From contig NZ_BMMD01000002.1 of NCBI RefSeq assembly GCF_014645655.1, forward strand, positions 124,001-188,000: 64,000 nucleotides of DNA. The letters are read 5' to 3'. Below the pieces are notes generated by a model. It was not told the DNA's origin. It did no database searches and was given only the letters and a program-made list of their open reading frames with translations. Source of the stretch: Agromyces bauzanensis. Lineage in GTDB: Bacteria > Actinomycetota > Actinomycetes > Actinomycetales > Microbacteriaceae. This document shows, one piece after another, positions 26,501 to 34,479 of this stretch; position 1 is the first letter of the stretch, and every line of letters begins with the position of its first letter. Both the position numbers and the translations under genes were made by a program.

Positions 26501-27316
26501 CTCAGCGAGTACGCGGCGATGGGCTTCGAGTACGGCTATTCCGTCGAGCGGAGGGACGCGCTCGTGATGTGGGAGGCGCAGTTCGGCGACTTCGCCAACG
26601 GCGCGCAGACCATCATCGACGAGTTCATCTCATCGGCCGAGCAGAAGTGGGGCCAGCGCTCGAGCGTCGTACTCCTGCTCCCCCACGGCTACGAGGGCCA
26701 GGGCCCCGATCACTCGAGCGCCCGCATCGAGCGGTACCTGCAGCTGTGCGCCGAGAGCAACATGACGGTCGCCCGCCCCTCGACGCCCGCGTCGTACTTC
26801 CACCTGCTGCGCCGCCAGGCCTACGTGCGTCCACGCCGTCCGCTCATCGTCTTCTCGCCCAAGGCGATGCTGCGACTCCGGGGTGCGACGAGCGAGGTGG
26901 CCGACTTCACGAACGGCCGCTTCGAGCCCGTCATCGACGATGCGCGCATCACCGACCGGGCGGCGGTGAAGCGCGCCGTGCTCCTCTCGGGCAAGCTCTA
27001 CTACGACCTGATCGCGGAACTCGACAAGAACCCGAACCCCGAGATCGCGGTCGTCCGCGTCGAGCAGCTGTACCCGTTGCCCGCGGTCGAGCTGAAGACG
27101 GTGGCCGACAGCTATCCGAACGCCGAGCTCATGTGGGCCCAGGACGAACCAGAGAACCAGGGCGCCTGGCCGTACTTCGTCATCGAGACGAACAAGCTGG
27201 GTCCGCGTCCGGTCTCGGTGGTCGCGGCGGCGGCGTCGGCCTCGCCGGCCACGGGTTCCGCCAAACGCCACGCGGCCGAACAGGCCGAGCTCGTCCGCCG
27301 CGCGCTCACGCTGTAG
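23534..27316 (+). CDS. kgd: Multifunctional 2-oxoglutarate decarboxylase/dehydrogenase (E2o-E1o fusion)
   Basis: This is a 1260-residue actinobacterial Kgd/OdhA. A short N-terminal E1-type helix (NEWLVDEMYEKYLADP) is followed by an Ala/Pro-rich linker, an E2-like acyltransferase domain with the active-site region TYDHRVIQGAGSG near residue 360, and the thiamine-diphosphate E1 domain (GMAHRGRLNVL; CYRRRGHNEGDDPSM near 785). It decarboxylates 2-oxoglutarate in the TCA cycle and can hand succinyl groups to the lipoyl complex. No lipoyl domain is seen, as is normal for this fusion. GTG 23534 has GAGAAG upstream; the frame extends further but the added residues are not family-like. Confidence 0.95.
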   Translation: MSSQLTGSGSEETTAGEYGANEWLVDEMYEKYLADPESVDRTWWPVLEHYRQVRTGTTATPAPLSTDGVQPAAPAETAPQQAVAAAEPPVSEPAPPAAASAPITAPSPVVGQAPEARTTSVAPRTAPVPADVPITSPQQVLAGAPREDEVVTLKGLPKTLAANMDQSLTVPTATSVRTIPAKLMIDNRIVINNHLRRSRGGKVSFTHLIGWALIQALKEFPSQNVYYAEVDGKPSMLKPAHIGLGIAIDLPKPDGSRALLVPAIKRAETMTFNEYLAAYEDLVQRARQNKLKADDFQGASVSLTNPGGIGTVHSVPRLMKGQGCIIGAGALEYPAEFQGSSEKTLANLAIGKTITLTSTYDHRVIQGAGSGEFLKKVHELLIGQRGFYEDLFAALRLPYEPIRWAPDISVDIASAIDKTARVQELINAFRVRGHLMADTDPLEYVQRSHPDLDIASHGLTFWDLDREFVTGGFGDKRTALLRDILGVLRDSYCRTIGIEYMHIQDPVQRRWIQNEVERKYEKPTHDEQMRILGKLNEAEAFETFLQTKYVGQKRFSLEGGESVIALLDEILQGAAKEGLDEVAIGMAHRGRLNVLTNVAGKTYGQVFREFEGTQDSRNFSGSGDVKYHLGTEGVFTADDGHQIPVTLAANPSHLEAVDGVLEGIVRAKQDRKPIGTFSTLPVLIHGDAAIAGQGVVVETMQMSQLRGYRTGGTIHVNINNQVGFTTVPGDARSSIYSTDVAKTIQAPIFHVNGDDPEAVVRVAELAFRYRQEFKRDVVVDLVCYRRRGHNEGDDPSMTQPLMYNLIEAKRSVRKLYTEALVGRGDITEEEYEAAHRDFQDRLERAFAETHAAQTGAIPVVGATDSTREPESPSGELATTGVSVEVVHAIGDAFANKPAGFTVHPKIQQLLTKRQDMSRNGKIDWGFGELLALGSLLLEGTPVRFAGQDARRGTFVQRHAVLHDRENGQEWLPLQNLSDNQARFWIYDSLLSEYAAMGFEYGYSVERRDALVMWEAQFGDFANGAQTIIDEFISSAEQKWGQRSSVVLLLPHGYEGQGPDHSSARIERYLQLCAESNMTVARPSTPASYFHLLRRQAYVRPRRPLIVFSPKAMLRLRGATSEVADFTNGRFEPVIDDARITDRAAVKRAVLLSGKLYYDLIAELDKNPNPEIAVVRVEQLYPLPAVELKTVADSYPNAELMWAQDEPENQGAWPYFVIETNKLGPRPVSVVAAAASASPATGSAKRHAAEQAELVRRALTL

Positions 27317-27340
27317 TCGCGGCGCGCACGACGCCGAGGG

Positions 27341-27360
27341 GCGGATGCCGCGGCATCCGC
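27341..27360. terminator. Palindromic hairpin after kgd
   Basis: GCGGATGCCGCGGCATCCGC is a perfect 20-base palindrome 24 bp after the kgd stop, without a T-run. It may act as a terminator. It is also two back-to-back copies of a decamer that is frequent throughout the window. Confidence 0.4.
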
Positions 27361-27440
27361 CTCCTTCGCCGTTCCCGCCGTCGTTCAGCCGCGGTGGCTC
27401 GGCACCAGGCGCTCCTCCGCCGACCGCGACTCGGCTTCGG

Positions 27441-27767
27441 TCACGTCGAGCACCGCGTCCTCGCCGCGGGACCCTCGTCATCAGGCGATCGCCTCGGTGT
27501 CGGCGTCCGTCCGTCACGCGCGACGATCGCGGGGATGACGTCGGCGGAACGGAATCCCGACTGGAGGTCCTGCACCCGCGTCGACTCTGCGGCGTCGGGC
27601 AGGAACTGCGCCTGCTCGTTCTCGACGACGTCGCTGAGCGCACCGAATGACGCCCCGCCTGCGCCGAATGCGGCGAACCAGACGAGGATGAGGACAGTCG
27701 GGATGAGCACCCGGAGCCACGTGGGAACACGACCGGGGCGAGGGCTGGGGCGGGCGGAGGTATCCAT
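27441..27767 (-). pseudogene. MMPL-family transporter, N-terminal stub
   Basis: About 80 residues match the start of an MMPL membrane protein: the first helix VPTWLRVLIPTVLILVWFAA, then VVENEQAQFLPDAAEST and a segment ending DVIPAIVARDG. The frame then runs into unrelated arginine/proline-rich residues and stops. The other eleven helices (over 600 residues) are absent. A short minus-strand frame around 27371-27450 ending in SAEERLVPSHRG could be the original C-terminal tail, but this is only a guess. Apart from this stub and the kgd hairpin, 27317-27888 shows no gene. Confidence 0.7.
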
Positions 27768-27888
27768 CCAGATCGACGTCAGGGAACCGGCACGCCGCCC
27801 CGCTTGCATCGAAAGGCGGATGATGATGCGGATGCCGACACCGACTCCCGCGGCGGCCCCGTCGCCGACACGGGCGCCATGCGCCGGC

Positions 27889-28146
27889 TCAGTCGACGAG
27901 GATGCCGTGCCCCGACTGGATGTCGCGGATGCGCGTGAGCACGATCATCCGAAGCTCCTCGGGCGCGCTCTCCTTGCAGGCGCGCTGCACGACCTCGGTG
28001 ATCGCGACGCCGACGCGGAGCTCCGCCCGGCAGTCGGCGCAGTTCTCGATGTGCTCGTGGATGTCGGCCGCGTCCTCGCGACCCAGTTCGTGATGGAGGT
28101 ACTCCTCGAGTTCGGCCCTGGCCTTCTCACAGCCGCAGTCGGTCAT
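27889..28146 (-). CDS. rsrA: Zinc-binding anti-sigma factor RsrA
   Basis: This 85-residue ZAS-family protein has the redox motif H32-x3-C36-x2-C39 (HIENCADC) and further cysteines C4 and C6. In the family it holds the sigma factor inactive under reducing conditions and releases it when thiols are oxidised. The ATG overlaps the sigR stop (ATGA), so the two are made in step. The length is shorter than Streptomyces RsrA but normal for small ZAS proteins. Confidence 0.9.
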   Translation of the reverse strand: MTDCGCEKARAELEEYLHHELGREDAADIHEHIENCADCRAELRVGVAITEVVQRACKESAPEELRMIVLTRIRDIQSGHGILVD

Positions 28147-28808
28147 CTCGTACTCCTCGGCATGCTCTGCCTCCTGGTGGGTTGACGAGCCGGCCCGTCC
28201 GCTGCGAATCCCTGCTCGCGGGCGTAGTCGGCGAGGGACTCGCGCAGCAGTCGCCGGCCACGGTGCAGGCGGCTCATCACGGTCCCGATGGGGGTGTTCA
28301 TCATGTCGGCGATCTCCTGGTAAGAGAATCCCTCGACGTCGGCGAAGTACACCGCGAGGCGGAAATCCTCGGGCAGTGCCTGCAGCGCGTCCTTCACCGC
28401 GCTGTCGGGCAGGTGGTCGATGGCCTCGGCCTCGGCCGACCGGCTCGACCGCGCGGTCGTCGACTCGGCGCCGCCGAGCTGCCAGTCCTCGAGGTCGTCG
28501 ATCGTGCCCTGATAGGGCTCCCGCTGCTTCTTGCGATACGCGTTGATGAAGGTGTTCGTGAGGATCCGGTACAGCCACGCCTTGAGGTTGGTGCCCTGCG
28601 TGAACCCCCCGAAGGCGGCGAACGCCTTCACGAACGTCTCCTGCACGAGGTCCTGCGCGTCAGACGGGTTCTTGGTCATGCGCAGGGCCGCGGCGTACAA
28701 CTGGTCGAGGAACGGCAGCGCCTGTTCCTCGAAGAGTTCGCCGAGCGACCGGCCCTCGTCCGAAGGGGCCGAATGGTCGTGCGTGGGGTCGGTCTCGTCC
28801 GCAGTCAT
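28143..28808 (-). CDS. sigR: ECF sigma factor SigR/SigH (thiol-oxidative stress)
   Basis: This 221-residue sigma-70 family ECF factor has region 2 (about residues 35-105, [20 protein letters not shown] and [15 protein letters not shown]) and region 4 (about 140-195, [34 protein letters not shown]). The ATG at 28808 gives the usual N-terminus, while upstream residues in frame are arginine-rich and unlikely. Its partner is the adjacent anti-sigma factor. No clear GGAAT-N16-18-GTT autoregulatory promoter was found in the 110 bp before it. Confidence 0.92.
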   Translation of the reverse strand: MTADETDPTHDHSAPSDEGRSLGELFEEQALPFLDQLYAAALRMTKNPSDAQDLVQETFVKAFAAFGGFTQGTNLKAWLYRILTNTFINAYRKKQREPYQGTIDDLEDWQLGGAESTTARSSRSAEAEAIDHLPDSAVKDALQALPEDFRLAVYFADVEGFSYQEIADMMNTPIGTVMSRLHRGRRLLRESLADYAREQGFAADGPARQPTRRQSMPRSTR

Positions 28809-28921
28809 CACCGGCCATCCTAGATCGTCGACCGGAGCGACCGCCGGGCGTTCGAGCACTGCTGCCACCGTCACGCGCCACCGTCTCCTTCTGCGCCCCC
28901 TGACGCTACTGTTGATAACCG

Positions 28922-30292
28922 ATGCAGATTTCGAGGTATTCCGCACCCGAGTTCGATCCGTACGGCGAGGCGAGGCAGACCGAGACGGATGACGGATGGC
29001 GCGCGCCGGTCGCGGTCGGCCCGCTCGCGTCCGTGGTGGCCCTCCCTGGCTCCAAGTCGCTCACGAACCGCGAACTGGTGCTCGCCGCTCTCGCCGACGG
29101 CCACTCCACGCTGCAGGCACCCCTGTGGTCGCGTGACAGCGAACTCATGCTCGAGGGTCTCCGGGCACTCGGCACCCGATTCGAGCGGATGCCGGGCACG
29201 GGCGGGTTCGGCGATGACCTGCGCGTCATCCCCGCCGATGAGCTCGTCGGCTCGACGACGATCGACTGCGGGCTCGCGGGCACCGTCATGCGCTTCGTCC
29301 CGCCCGTTGCGGCCCTCGCACTCGGCCCGACGACGTTCGACGGCGACGAGGGTGCGCGGCGCCGCCCCATGGGCGCCTCGATCCAGGGCCTCAGGGCGCT
29401 CGGGGTGGACATCGACGACGACGGACGCGGGGCCCTTCCGTTCACCGTGCACGGCACCGGCCGGGTCGAGGGCGGCGCGATCGAACTGGACGCGTCCGCG
29501 TCGAGCCAGTTCGTCTCCGGGCTCCTGCTCGCCGCGCCCCGTTTCGAACGCGGCCTCGACCTGCGGCACACCGGCGAGCGGCTGCCGAGCCTGCCGCACA
29601 TCGAGATGACGATCGCCGCGCTCCGCGCTCGTGGCGTCGACGTGACGACGCCCGAGCCCGGGCACTGGCAGGTCGCGCCCGGCGCCATCCGGGCGATCGA
29701 TGTCGCCATCGAGCCCGACCTCTCGAGCGCCGCGCCGTTCCTCGTCGCCGCACTCGTCGCGGGCGGACACGTCACGGTCACGGGCTGGCCCGAGCAGACG
29801 ACGCAGGTGGGGGCGCAGTTGGCGGTACTCCTCCCCCGATTCGGCGCGCGGGTCTCGATCGACGACGACCGCCTGACCGTCCGGGCGCCCGAGCCGACCC
29901 CCGACGGCGGCCGCGGCATCCGGGGCGCCGATCTCGACCTGTCGGAGGCCGGGGAGCTCGTGCCCAACGTGGTCGCCCTCGCGGCCTTCGCCGACGGCCC
30001 CAGCACGTTCACCGGCATCGGGCACATCCGCCACCACGAGACCGACCGGCTCGCCGCACTCGCGGCGGAACTGAACGGCCTCGGCGGCCACGTCACCGAG
30101 CTCGACGACGGCCTGCGCATCGAGCCGGCACCACTGCACGGCGGCCCGTGGCACGCATATGCCGATCACCGCATGGCGACGACCGGGGCCATCGTCGGGC
30201 TGGCCGTGCCGGGCGTCGTCGTCGACGACATCGCCTCGACCGGCAAGACCCTGCCGCAGTTCCCGAAGCTCTGGGAGCAGATGCTCGCATGA
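28922..30292 (+). CDS. aroA: 3-phosphoshikimate 1-carboxyvinyltransferase (EPSP synthase)
   Basis: This 456-residue enzyme of the shikimate pathway joins shikimate-3-phosphate and phosphoenolpyruvate. Typical motifs are [20 protein letters not shown] near the N-terminus, [30 protein letters not shown], and [16 protein letters not shown] near the end. It begins 113 bp from the divergent sigR start. Its stop overlaps the rsgA ATG (ATGA), a pairing common in Actinobacteria. Confidence 0.95.
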   Translation: MQISRYSAPEFDPYGEARQTETDDGWRAPVAVGPLASVVALPGSKSLTNRELVLAALADGHSTLQAPLWSRDSELMLEGLRALGTRFERMPGTGGFGDDLRVIPADELVGSTTIDCGLAGTVMRFVPPVAALALGPTTFDGDEGARRRPMGASIQGLRALGVDIDDDGRGALPFTVHGTGRVEGGAIELDASASSQFVSGLLLAAPRFERGLDLRHTGERLPSLPHIEMTIAALRARGVDVTTPEPGHWQVAPGAIRAIDVAIEPDLSSAAPFLVAALVAGGHVTVTGWPEQTTQVGAQLAVLLPRFGARVSIDDDRLTVRAPEPTPDGGRGIRGADLDLSEAGELVPNVVALAAFADGPSTFTGIGHIRHHETDRLAALAAELNGLGGHVTELDDGLRIEPAPLHGGPWHAYADHRMATTGAIVGLAVPGVVVDDIASTGKTLPQFPKLWEQMLA

Positions 30293-31323
30293 GCTGGTGG
30301 GACACCGACGACGACGACGAGCCGGAGTTCGACGAGTCCGACGTGCGCGTACGTCCCAGCCGCCGCGGCAGCCGCCCGCGCACGAAGACGCGTCCCGAGC
30401 ACGCCGATGCGGTGCCCGGCACGGTGCTCGGCGTCGACCGCGGCCGATACTCGGTGCTCGTCGACGAGGACGACGACGACGAGCGCGAACTCACCGCCGC
30501 ACGGGCGAGCGAGCTGCGACGCAAGTCGGTCGTGACCGGGGACCACGTCGACCTGGTGGGCGAGACGAGCGGCGAACCCGGCACGCTCGCACGCATCGTG
30601 CGCGTCGGCGAGCGCGCGACCCTGCTGCGCCGCAGTGCCGACGACACCGACGAGGTCGAGCGGGTCATCGTGGCGAACGCCGACCAGATGCTCATCGTCG
30701 TGGCCGCGGCGAACCCCGAGCCGCGCATCCGCCTCGTCGACCGTTACCTCGTCGCCGCGTTCGACGCCGGCATCCAGCCCCTGCTCGTCATCACCAAGAC
30801 CGACCTGGCCGACCCCGACGAGTTCCTCGCGAACTTCTCGGGACTCGACCTGCCGGTCTTCCGTTCGAGCGCCGAGCGGATGCCGCTCGACGAGATCACC
30901 GCTGCGCTCATCGGGCACCGCACGGTCTTCGTCGGACACTCGGGCGTCGGCAAGTCGACGCTCGTGAACGCGCTGGTACCCGAGGCGAACCGTGCGATCG
31001 GGCAGGTCAACGTGGTCACGGGACGAGGCCGGCACACCTCGTCGTCGACCATCTCGCTGCGACTGCGCACCGCCGCGGGCACGGGGTGGGTCATCGACAC
31101 CCCCGGCGTGCGCTCGTTCGGGCTCGGCCACGTGAACCCCGCGAACATCCTCGGCGCCTTCACCGACCTCGCCCGGATCGCCGAGGACTGCCCGCGCGGC
31201 TGCACGCACCTGCCCGACGCGCCCGACTGCGCGATCAACGAGGCGGTCGCCGCGGGCGAGCTCGGCGAGACCGGACGCGCCCGCCTCGACTCGTTGCAGC
31301 GACTGCTCACGACGTTCGCCTGA
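30289..31323 (+). CDS. rsgA: Small ribosomal subunit biogenesis GTPase RsgA
   Basis: This 344-residue circularly permuted GTPase helps late maturation of the 30S subunit. An OB-fold-like N-terminal domain follows a highly acidic leader (DTDDDDEPEFDESD). The G motifs appear in permuted order: TKTD, GHSGVGKSTLVN, then DTPGVRSFG. The C-terminal zinc knuckle is DCPRGCTHLPDAPDC. It is translationally coupled to aroA. Confidence 0.95.
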   Translation: MSWWDTDDDDEPEFDESDVRVRPSRRGSRPRTKTRPEHADAVPGTVLGVDRGRYSVLVDEDDDDERELTAARASELRRKSVVTGDHVDLVGETSGEPGTLARIVRVGERATLLRRSADDTDEVERVIVANADQMLIVVAAANPEPRIRLVDRYLVAAFDAGIQPLLVITKTDLADPDEFLANFSGLDLPVFRSSAERMPLDEITAALIGHRTVFVGHSGVGKSTLVNALVPEANRAIGQVNVVTGRGRHTSSSTISLRLRTAAGTGWVIDTPGVRSFGLGHVNPANILGAFTDLARIAEDCPRGCTHLPDAPDCAINEAVAAGELGETGRARLDSLQRLLTTFA

Positions 31324-31391
31324 GCGACATCCGCGACATCCGCGACCGTCTCGTGCACTGGGCACCCAGCCGCCCTGCCTAGCATGGACTG

Positions 31392-31868
31392 ATGACCGAC
31401 ACACGACTCGCCCCCGGCGACCTCGCACCCGACTTCACCCTCGACGACCAGGACGGCCGGCCCACCACGCTCTCATCGCTTCGCGGCTCGCGCGTGGTGC
31501 TGTACTTCTATCCCGAGGCGATGACGCCCGGCTGCACCACCGAGGCGTGCGACTTCCGTGACAACCTCAACTCGTTCGCGGGCGCGGGAGTGCACGTCAT
31601 CGGCATCTCCAAGGACGACGTCGCGAAGCTCAAGCGGTTCGCCGAGCGCGACCGGCTGAACTTCACGCTCCTCGCCGACAAGGACCTCGTCGTGCAACGG
31701 GCCTACGGCGTCTGGGGCGAGAAGTCGCTCTACGGCAGGATCGTCGTCGGCGCGATCCGGTCGACCTTCGTCATCGGCGCGGACGGACGCATCGAGAAGG
31801 CCTGGTACAACGTCAAGGCCACCGGCCACGTCGCCCGCGTTCGAGGGGAACTCGGCCTCGACGGCTGA
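31392..31868 (+). CDS. bcp: Thioredoxin-dependent peroxiredoxin (Bcp/PrxQ)
   Basis: This 158-residue atypical two-cysteine peroxiredoxin has peroxidatic and resolving cysteines in the five-residue-spaced pair PGCTTEACDFRD, and the family's RSTFVIGADGRIEKAW near the end. It reduces hydroperoxides in the cytoplasm using thioredoxin. It follows rsgA by about 70 bp and may be co-transcribed with it. Confidence 0.93.
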   Translation: MTDTRLAPGDLAPDFTLDDQDGRPTTLSSLRGSRVVLYFYPEAMTPGCTTEACDFRDNLNSFAGAGVHVIGISKDDVAKLKRFAERDRLNFTLLADKDLVVQRAYGVWGEKSLYGRIVVGAIRSTFVIGADGRIEKAWYNVKATGHVARVRGELGLDG

Positions 31869-31870
31869 CA

Positions 31871-31943
31871 GGCGGCGGCCGACGGTCCGCCTTGGGCGGC
31901 GGCGACGGCGGTCGGCTTCGGCGGCGGCGGTCGGCCTTCGGCG
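31871..31943. repeat. Low-complexity GGCGGC/TCGGC repeats
   Basis: The stretch between bcp and the convergent membrane-protein gene is filled with imperfect repeats of GGCGGCGGCGGTCGGCTTCGG type. Short stems such as CCGCC-TTG-GGCGG can form, so it may double as a two-way terminator. Confidence 0.45.
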
Positions 31944-31950
31944 ACGCGCG

Positions 31951-32415
31951 TCAGGCCCCGTCGGGCGCGGACGACTCGTCCCCGGGTCGCGTGTAGGCGA
32001 GCCGCACGGGCGCCCAGAGCAGGAGCCCGATGACGGTGACCGCCGGCACGAGCAGCACCCATCCCACGTCCGGACGGGCGAAGAGCCCTTGGAACGCCCC
32101 GACCGCGATCGACACCTGCAGCACCTGCCACACGATGGCTGCGGCGCGCGACCACGGCGCCCGTCGCAGCGAGGCGACCGCCGTCACGCTCACCCAGAGG
32201 GCGCCGATGACGACGAGCACCAGGAGCGCGATGGCCGTGGTGTACGACGAGGGCTCCAGCGCCAGCAGGTCGACCACGAGCCACACCACCACCGCGACGA
32301 GGGCCGCCGCCTCGAGCAGCAGCAGGGCGCTCACGACGATGAGCGCGGCCCTCACACCGCCGGAATCGGATGCCGCGGAGGGCATGGGTCCGTCATCGGA
32401 GGCGCGGCGATTCAC
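31951..32415 (-). CDS. Four-helix membrane protein of unknown function
   Basis: This 154-residue protein is not recognised. After about 22 polar residues it has four predicted transmembrane segments, for example AALIVVSALLLLEAAALVAV and VGWVLLVPAVTVIGLLLW, and a short acidic tail. No catalytic motif is visible. Single-gene unit convergent with bcp. Confidence 0.7.
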   Translation of the reverse strand: MNRRASDDGPMPSAASDSGGVRAALIVVSALLLLEAAALVAVVVWLVVDLLALEPSSYTTAIALLVLVVIGALWVSVTAVASLRRAPWSRAAAIVWQVLQVSIAVGAFQGLFARPDVGWVLLVPAVTVIGLLLWAPVRLAYTRPGDESSAPDGA

Positions 32416-32484
32416 AGGCTAATCCCATTCACGACTATTGATTCGAACTCTCCGCTATGCGACCATTTATGAGGCCGAGTTGAT

Positions 32485-32502
32485 GCTCACAGGGACGTGA
32501 GC
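32485..32502. promoter_or_regulatory. Inverted repeat upstream of whiB1
   Basis: GCTCAC-AGGGAC-GTGAGC, perfect 6-bp arms with a 6-bp spacer, 114 bp before the whiB1 start. Its geometry is like that of dimeric CRP/FNR-type sites. A regulator is not identified. Confidence 0.35.
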
Positions 32503-32615
32503 CGATCAGTCATGATCCTACTTCCCGAGATTCGGCTTCCCCCCTGCAGCACATGCCGGATTCGGCGGCGCAACCGTGCGCGTCTGCACCGAAGTACACC
32601 GCGAGGAGCATCTCC

Positions 32616-32864
32616 ATGGATTGGCGCGACAAAGCCGCCTGCCTCACCGCTGACCCGGAACTCTTCTTCCCCGTCGGCAACACTGGTCCCGCCGTCGACC
32701 AGATCGAGAAGGCGAAGGCTGTCTGCGCCCGATGCACCGTCACGGAGATCTGCCTCCAGTACGCCCTCGAGACCGGTCAGGACTCGGGCGTGTGGGGCGG
32801 CCTCAGCGAAGACGAGCGCCGCGCCCTGAAGCGCCGCGCCGCCCGCGCCCGCCGGGCCGGCTGA
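32616..32864 (+). CDS. whiB1: WhiB1-type iron-sulfur transcription factor
   Basis: This 82-residue Wbl protein starts MDWRDKAAC. The four cluster ligands C9, C37, C40 and C46 are at exactly the spacing of mycobacterial WhiB1, followed by the turn GVWGGLSEDE and a basic tail RRALKRRAARARRAG. It binds a 4Fe-4S cluster, contacts the primary sigma factor and is nitric-oxide sensitive in relatives. GAGGAG lies eight bases before ATG 32616; an in-frame upstream start adds residues not seen in the family. Confidence 0.93.
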   Translation: MDWRDKAACLTADPELFFPVGNTGPAVDQIEKAKAVCARCTVTEICLQYALETGQDSGVWGGLSEDERRALKRRAARARRAG

Positions 32865-32903
32865 GCCACCGGTTCAGAGCGTCTCGCCGGCGGCATCCGT
32901 CGC

Positions 32904-34397
32904 CTACGCGGGCGTGATCCAGCGCAGCGGCACGTCGATGGTCACCTCGGTGCCGTGACCGACGATCGTGTGCCAGTCGATCGTTCCGCCGAGCTCGCCC
33001 TGGACGAGCGTGCGCACGATCTGGGTGCCCAGCCCCTCGCCGACCTTGCCCTCGGGCAGACCCGACCCGCTGTCGCGCACCTGTACGGTGAGGGCCGTCG
33101 CCGACCGGTCGGCGGTGATCTCGACGTCGCCCTCCTGACCGGCGAGGCCGTGCTCGACCGCGTTGGTCACCAGTTCGGTGAGCGCGAGGGCGAGGGGTGT
33201 GGCGTACGAGCTCGGCAGTACGCCGAACGAGCCCGAGCGCTTGGGATGTGCCGTGGTGTTGTGCGCCGACGCGACCTCGGCGACCAGCAGCAGCGCCCGG
33301 TCGAAGACCTCGTCGAAGTCGACGTTCTGGGTGAGTCCCTCCGACAGGGTGTCGTGCACCACCGCGATCGCGCCGACGCGGCGCATGGCCTGCGTGAGGG
33401 CATCGCGGGCCTCGTCGGAGTGCGTGCGCCGCGCCTGGATGCGCAGCAGCGACGCGACGGTCTGGAGGTTGTTCTTCACGCGATGGTGGATCTCGCGGAT
33501 CGTCGCGTCCTTGGTGATGAGCTCCTGCTCCTGATGGCGAAGCTCGGTGACGTCGCGGCTCAGCACGATGGCGCCGATCCGCTCGCCACGATGGCGGATG
33601 GGCATCGCGCGAAGCGACACCGTGACGCCGCGGGACTCGACGTCGGTGCGCCACGGCGCTCGCCCCGTGACTACGAGCGGCAGCGTCTCGTCGACGACGA
33701 GCTTGCCGCTCAGGAGCCTCGTACTGACCTCCGCGAGGGACTCGCCCTCGAGCTCATCGTCGAAGCCCATGCGGTTGAACGCCGAGAGCGCGTTCGGGCT
33801 GGCGAAGGTGGTGATGCCGTCGACGTCGAGCCGGATGAGCCCGTCCGACGCGCGCGGCGCGCCGCGTCGCGGTCCGGAGGGCGCGCCGAGGTCGGGGAAG
33901 TCTCCCGACGCGATCATCTGGAACAGCTCCTCGGCGCACTCGTTGAACGTCAGTTCCTGCCGGCTCGGCGTCCGCGTGGCACCGAGGTTGGTGTGGCGCG
34001 TGATGACGGCCACCGGATCGGGAGCGAGCTCGGTGCCGGTCGTCGAGAGCCGGCGCATGACGGGCACGGCGCGCACGCGCGTGGGCATCTCCTCGTACCA
34101 GTCGGGCGCCGACGAATCGACGATCCTGCTGGTGGCGAACGCGCGCGTCACGAGGTCGCGCCATTGCGACTTGATCTGCTGGCCGACGAAGTCGCGGTAG
34201 AACAGGGTCGCGGCGCTCGACGGCCGCGAGTGGGCGACGGCCACGAAGTCGTCATCGCCCGAGGGCACCCACAGCACGATGTCGGCGAAGGCGAGGTCGG
34301 CCAGCAACTGCAGGTCGCCGACGAGCATGTGCAGCCAGTCGACGTCGGCCTGGCTGCTGCGGCCCTGGGCGAGGACGAGATCACTGAGGGTCGACAC
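32904..34397 (-). CDS. pdtaS: PdtaS-like sensor histidine kinase
   Basis: This 497-residue cytosolic sensor kinase has a GAF-like N-terminal domain (about 10-150), a PAS domain (about 175-285, RLDVDGITTFASPNALSAF), then a HisKA_2 dimerisation region with the phosphorylated His in EIHHRVKNNLQTVASLL, and a HATPase domain (LTELVTNAVEHGL; DSGSGLPEG; LGTQIVRTLV). Relatives signal to the ANTAR RNA-binding regulator PdtaR. No ANTAR gene is in the window, so the partner must be elsewhere. Confidence 0.88.
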   Translation of the reverse strand: MSTLSDLVLAQGRSSQADVDWLHMLVGDLQLLADLAFADIVLWVPSGDDDFVAVAHSRPSSAATLFYRDFVGQQIKSQWRDLVTRAFATSRIVDSSAPDWYEEMPTRVRAVPVMRRLSTTGTELAPDPVAVITRHTNLGATRTPSRQELTFNECAEELFQMIASGDFPDLGAPSGPRRGAPRASDGLIRLDVDGITTFASPNALSAFNRMGFDDELEGESLAEVSTRLLSGKLVVDETLPLVVTGRAPWRTDVESRGVTVSLRAMPIRHRGERIGAIVLSRDVTELRHQEQELITKDATIREIHHRVKNNLQTVASLLRIQARRTHSDEARDALTQAMRRVGAIAVVHDTLSEGLTQNVDFDEVFDRALLLVAEVASAHNTTAHPKRSGSFGVLPSSYATPLALALTELVTNAVEHGLAGQEGDVEITADRSATALTVQVRDSGSGLPEGKVGEGLGTQIVRTLVQGELGGTIDWHTIVGHGTEVTIDVPLRWITPA

Positions 34398-34479
34398 AGG
34401 TCAAGCGTAGTGCGCGGGCTTCGCGGCTCGGCCAGCCGCCGGGTGAGCAGCGCGGGGCGGACGCCGGACGCCGCCGCGC

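Noticed and set aside
28809-28921. SigR-dependent promoter (GGAAT and GTT boxes) between sigR and aroA
   Set aside because: A GTTGAT lies just before aroA, but no GGAAT-like box sits at the required distance on either strand.
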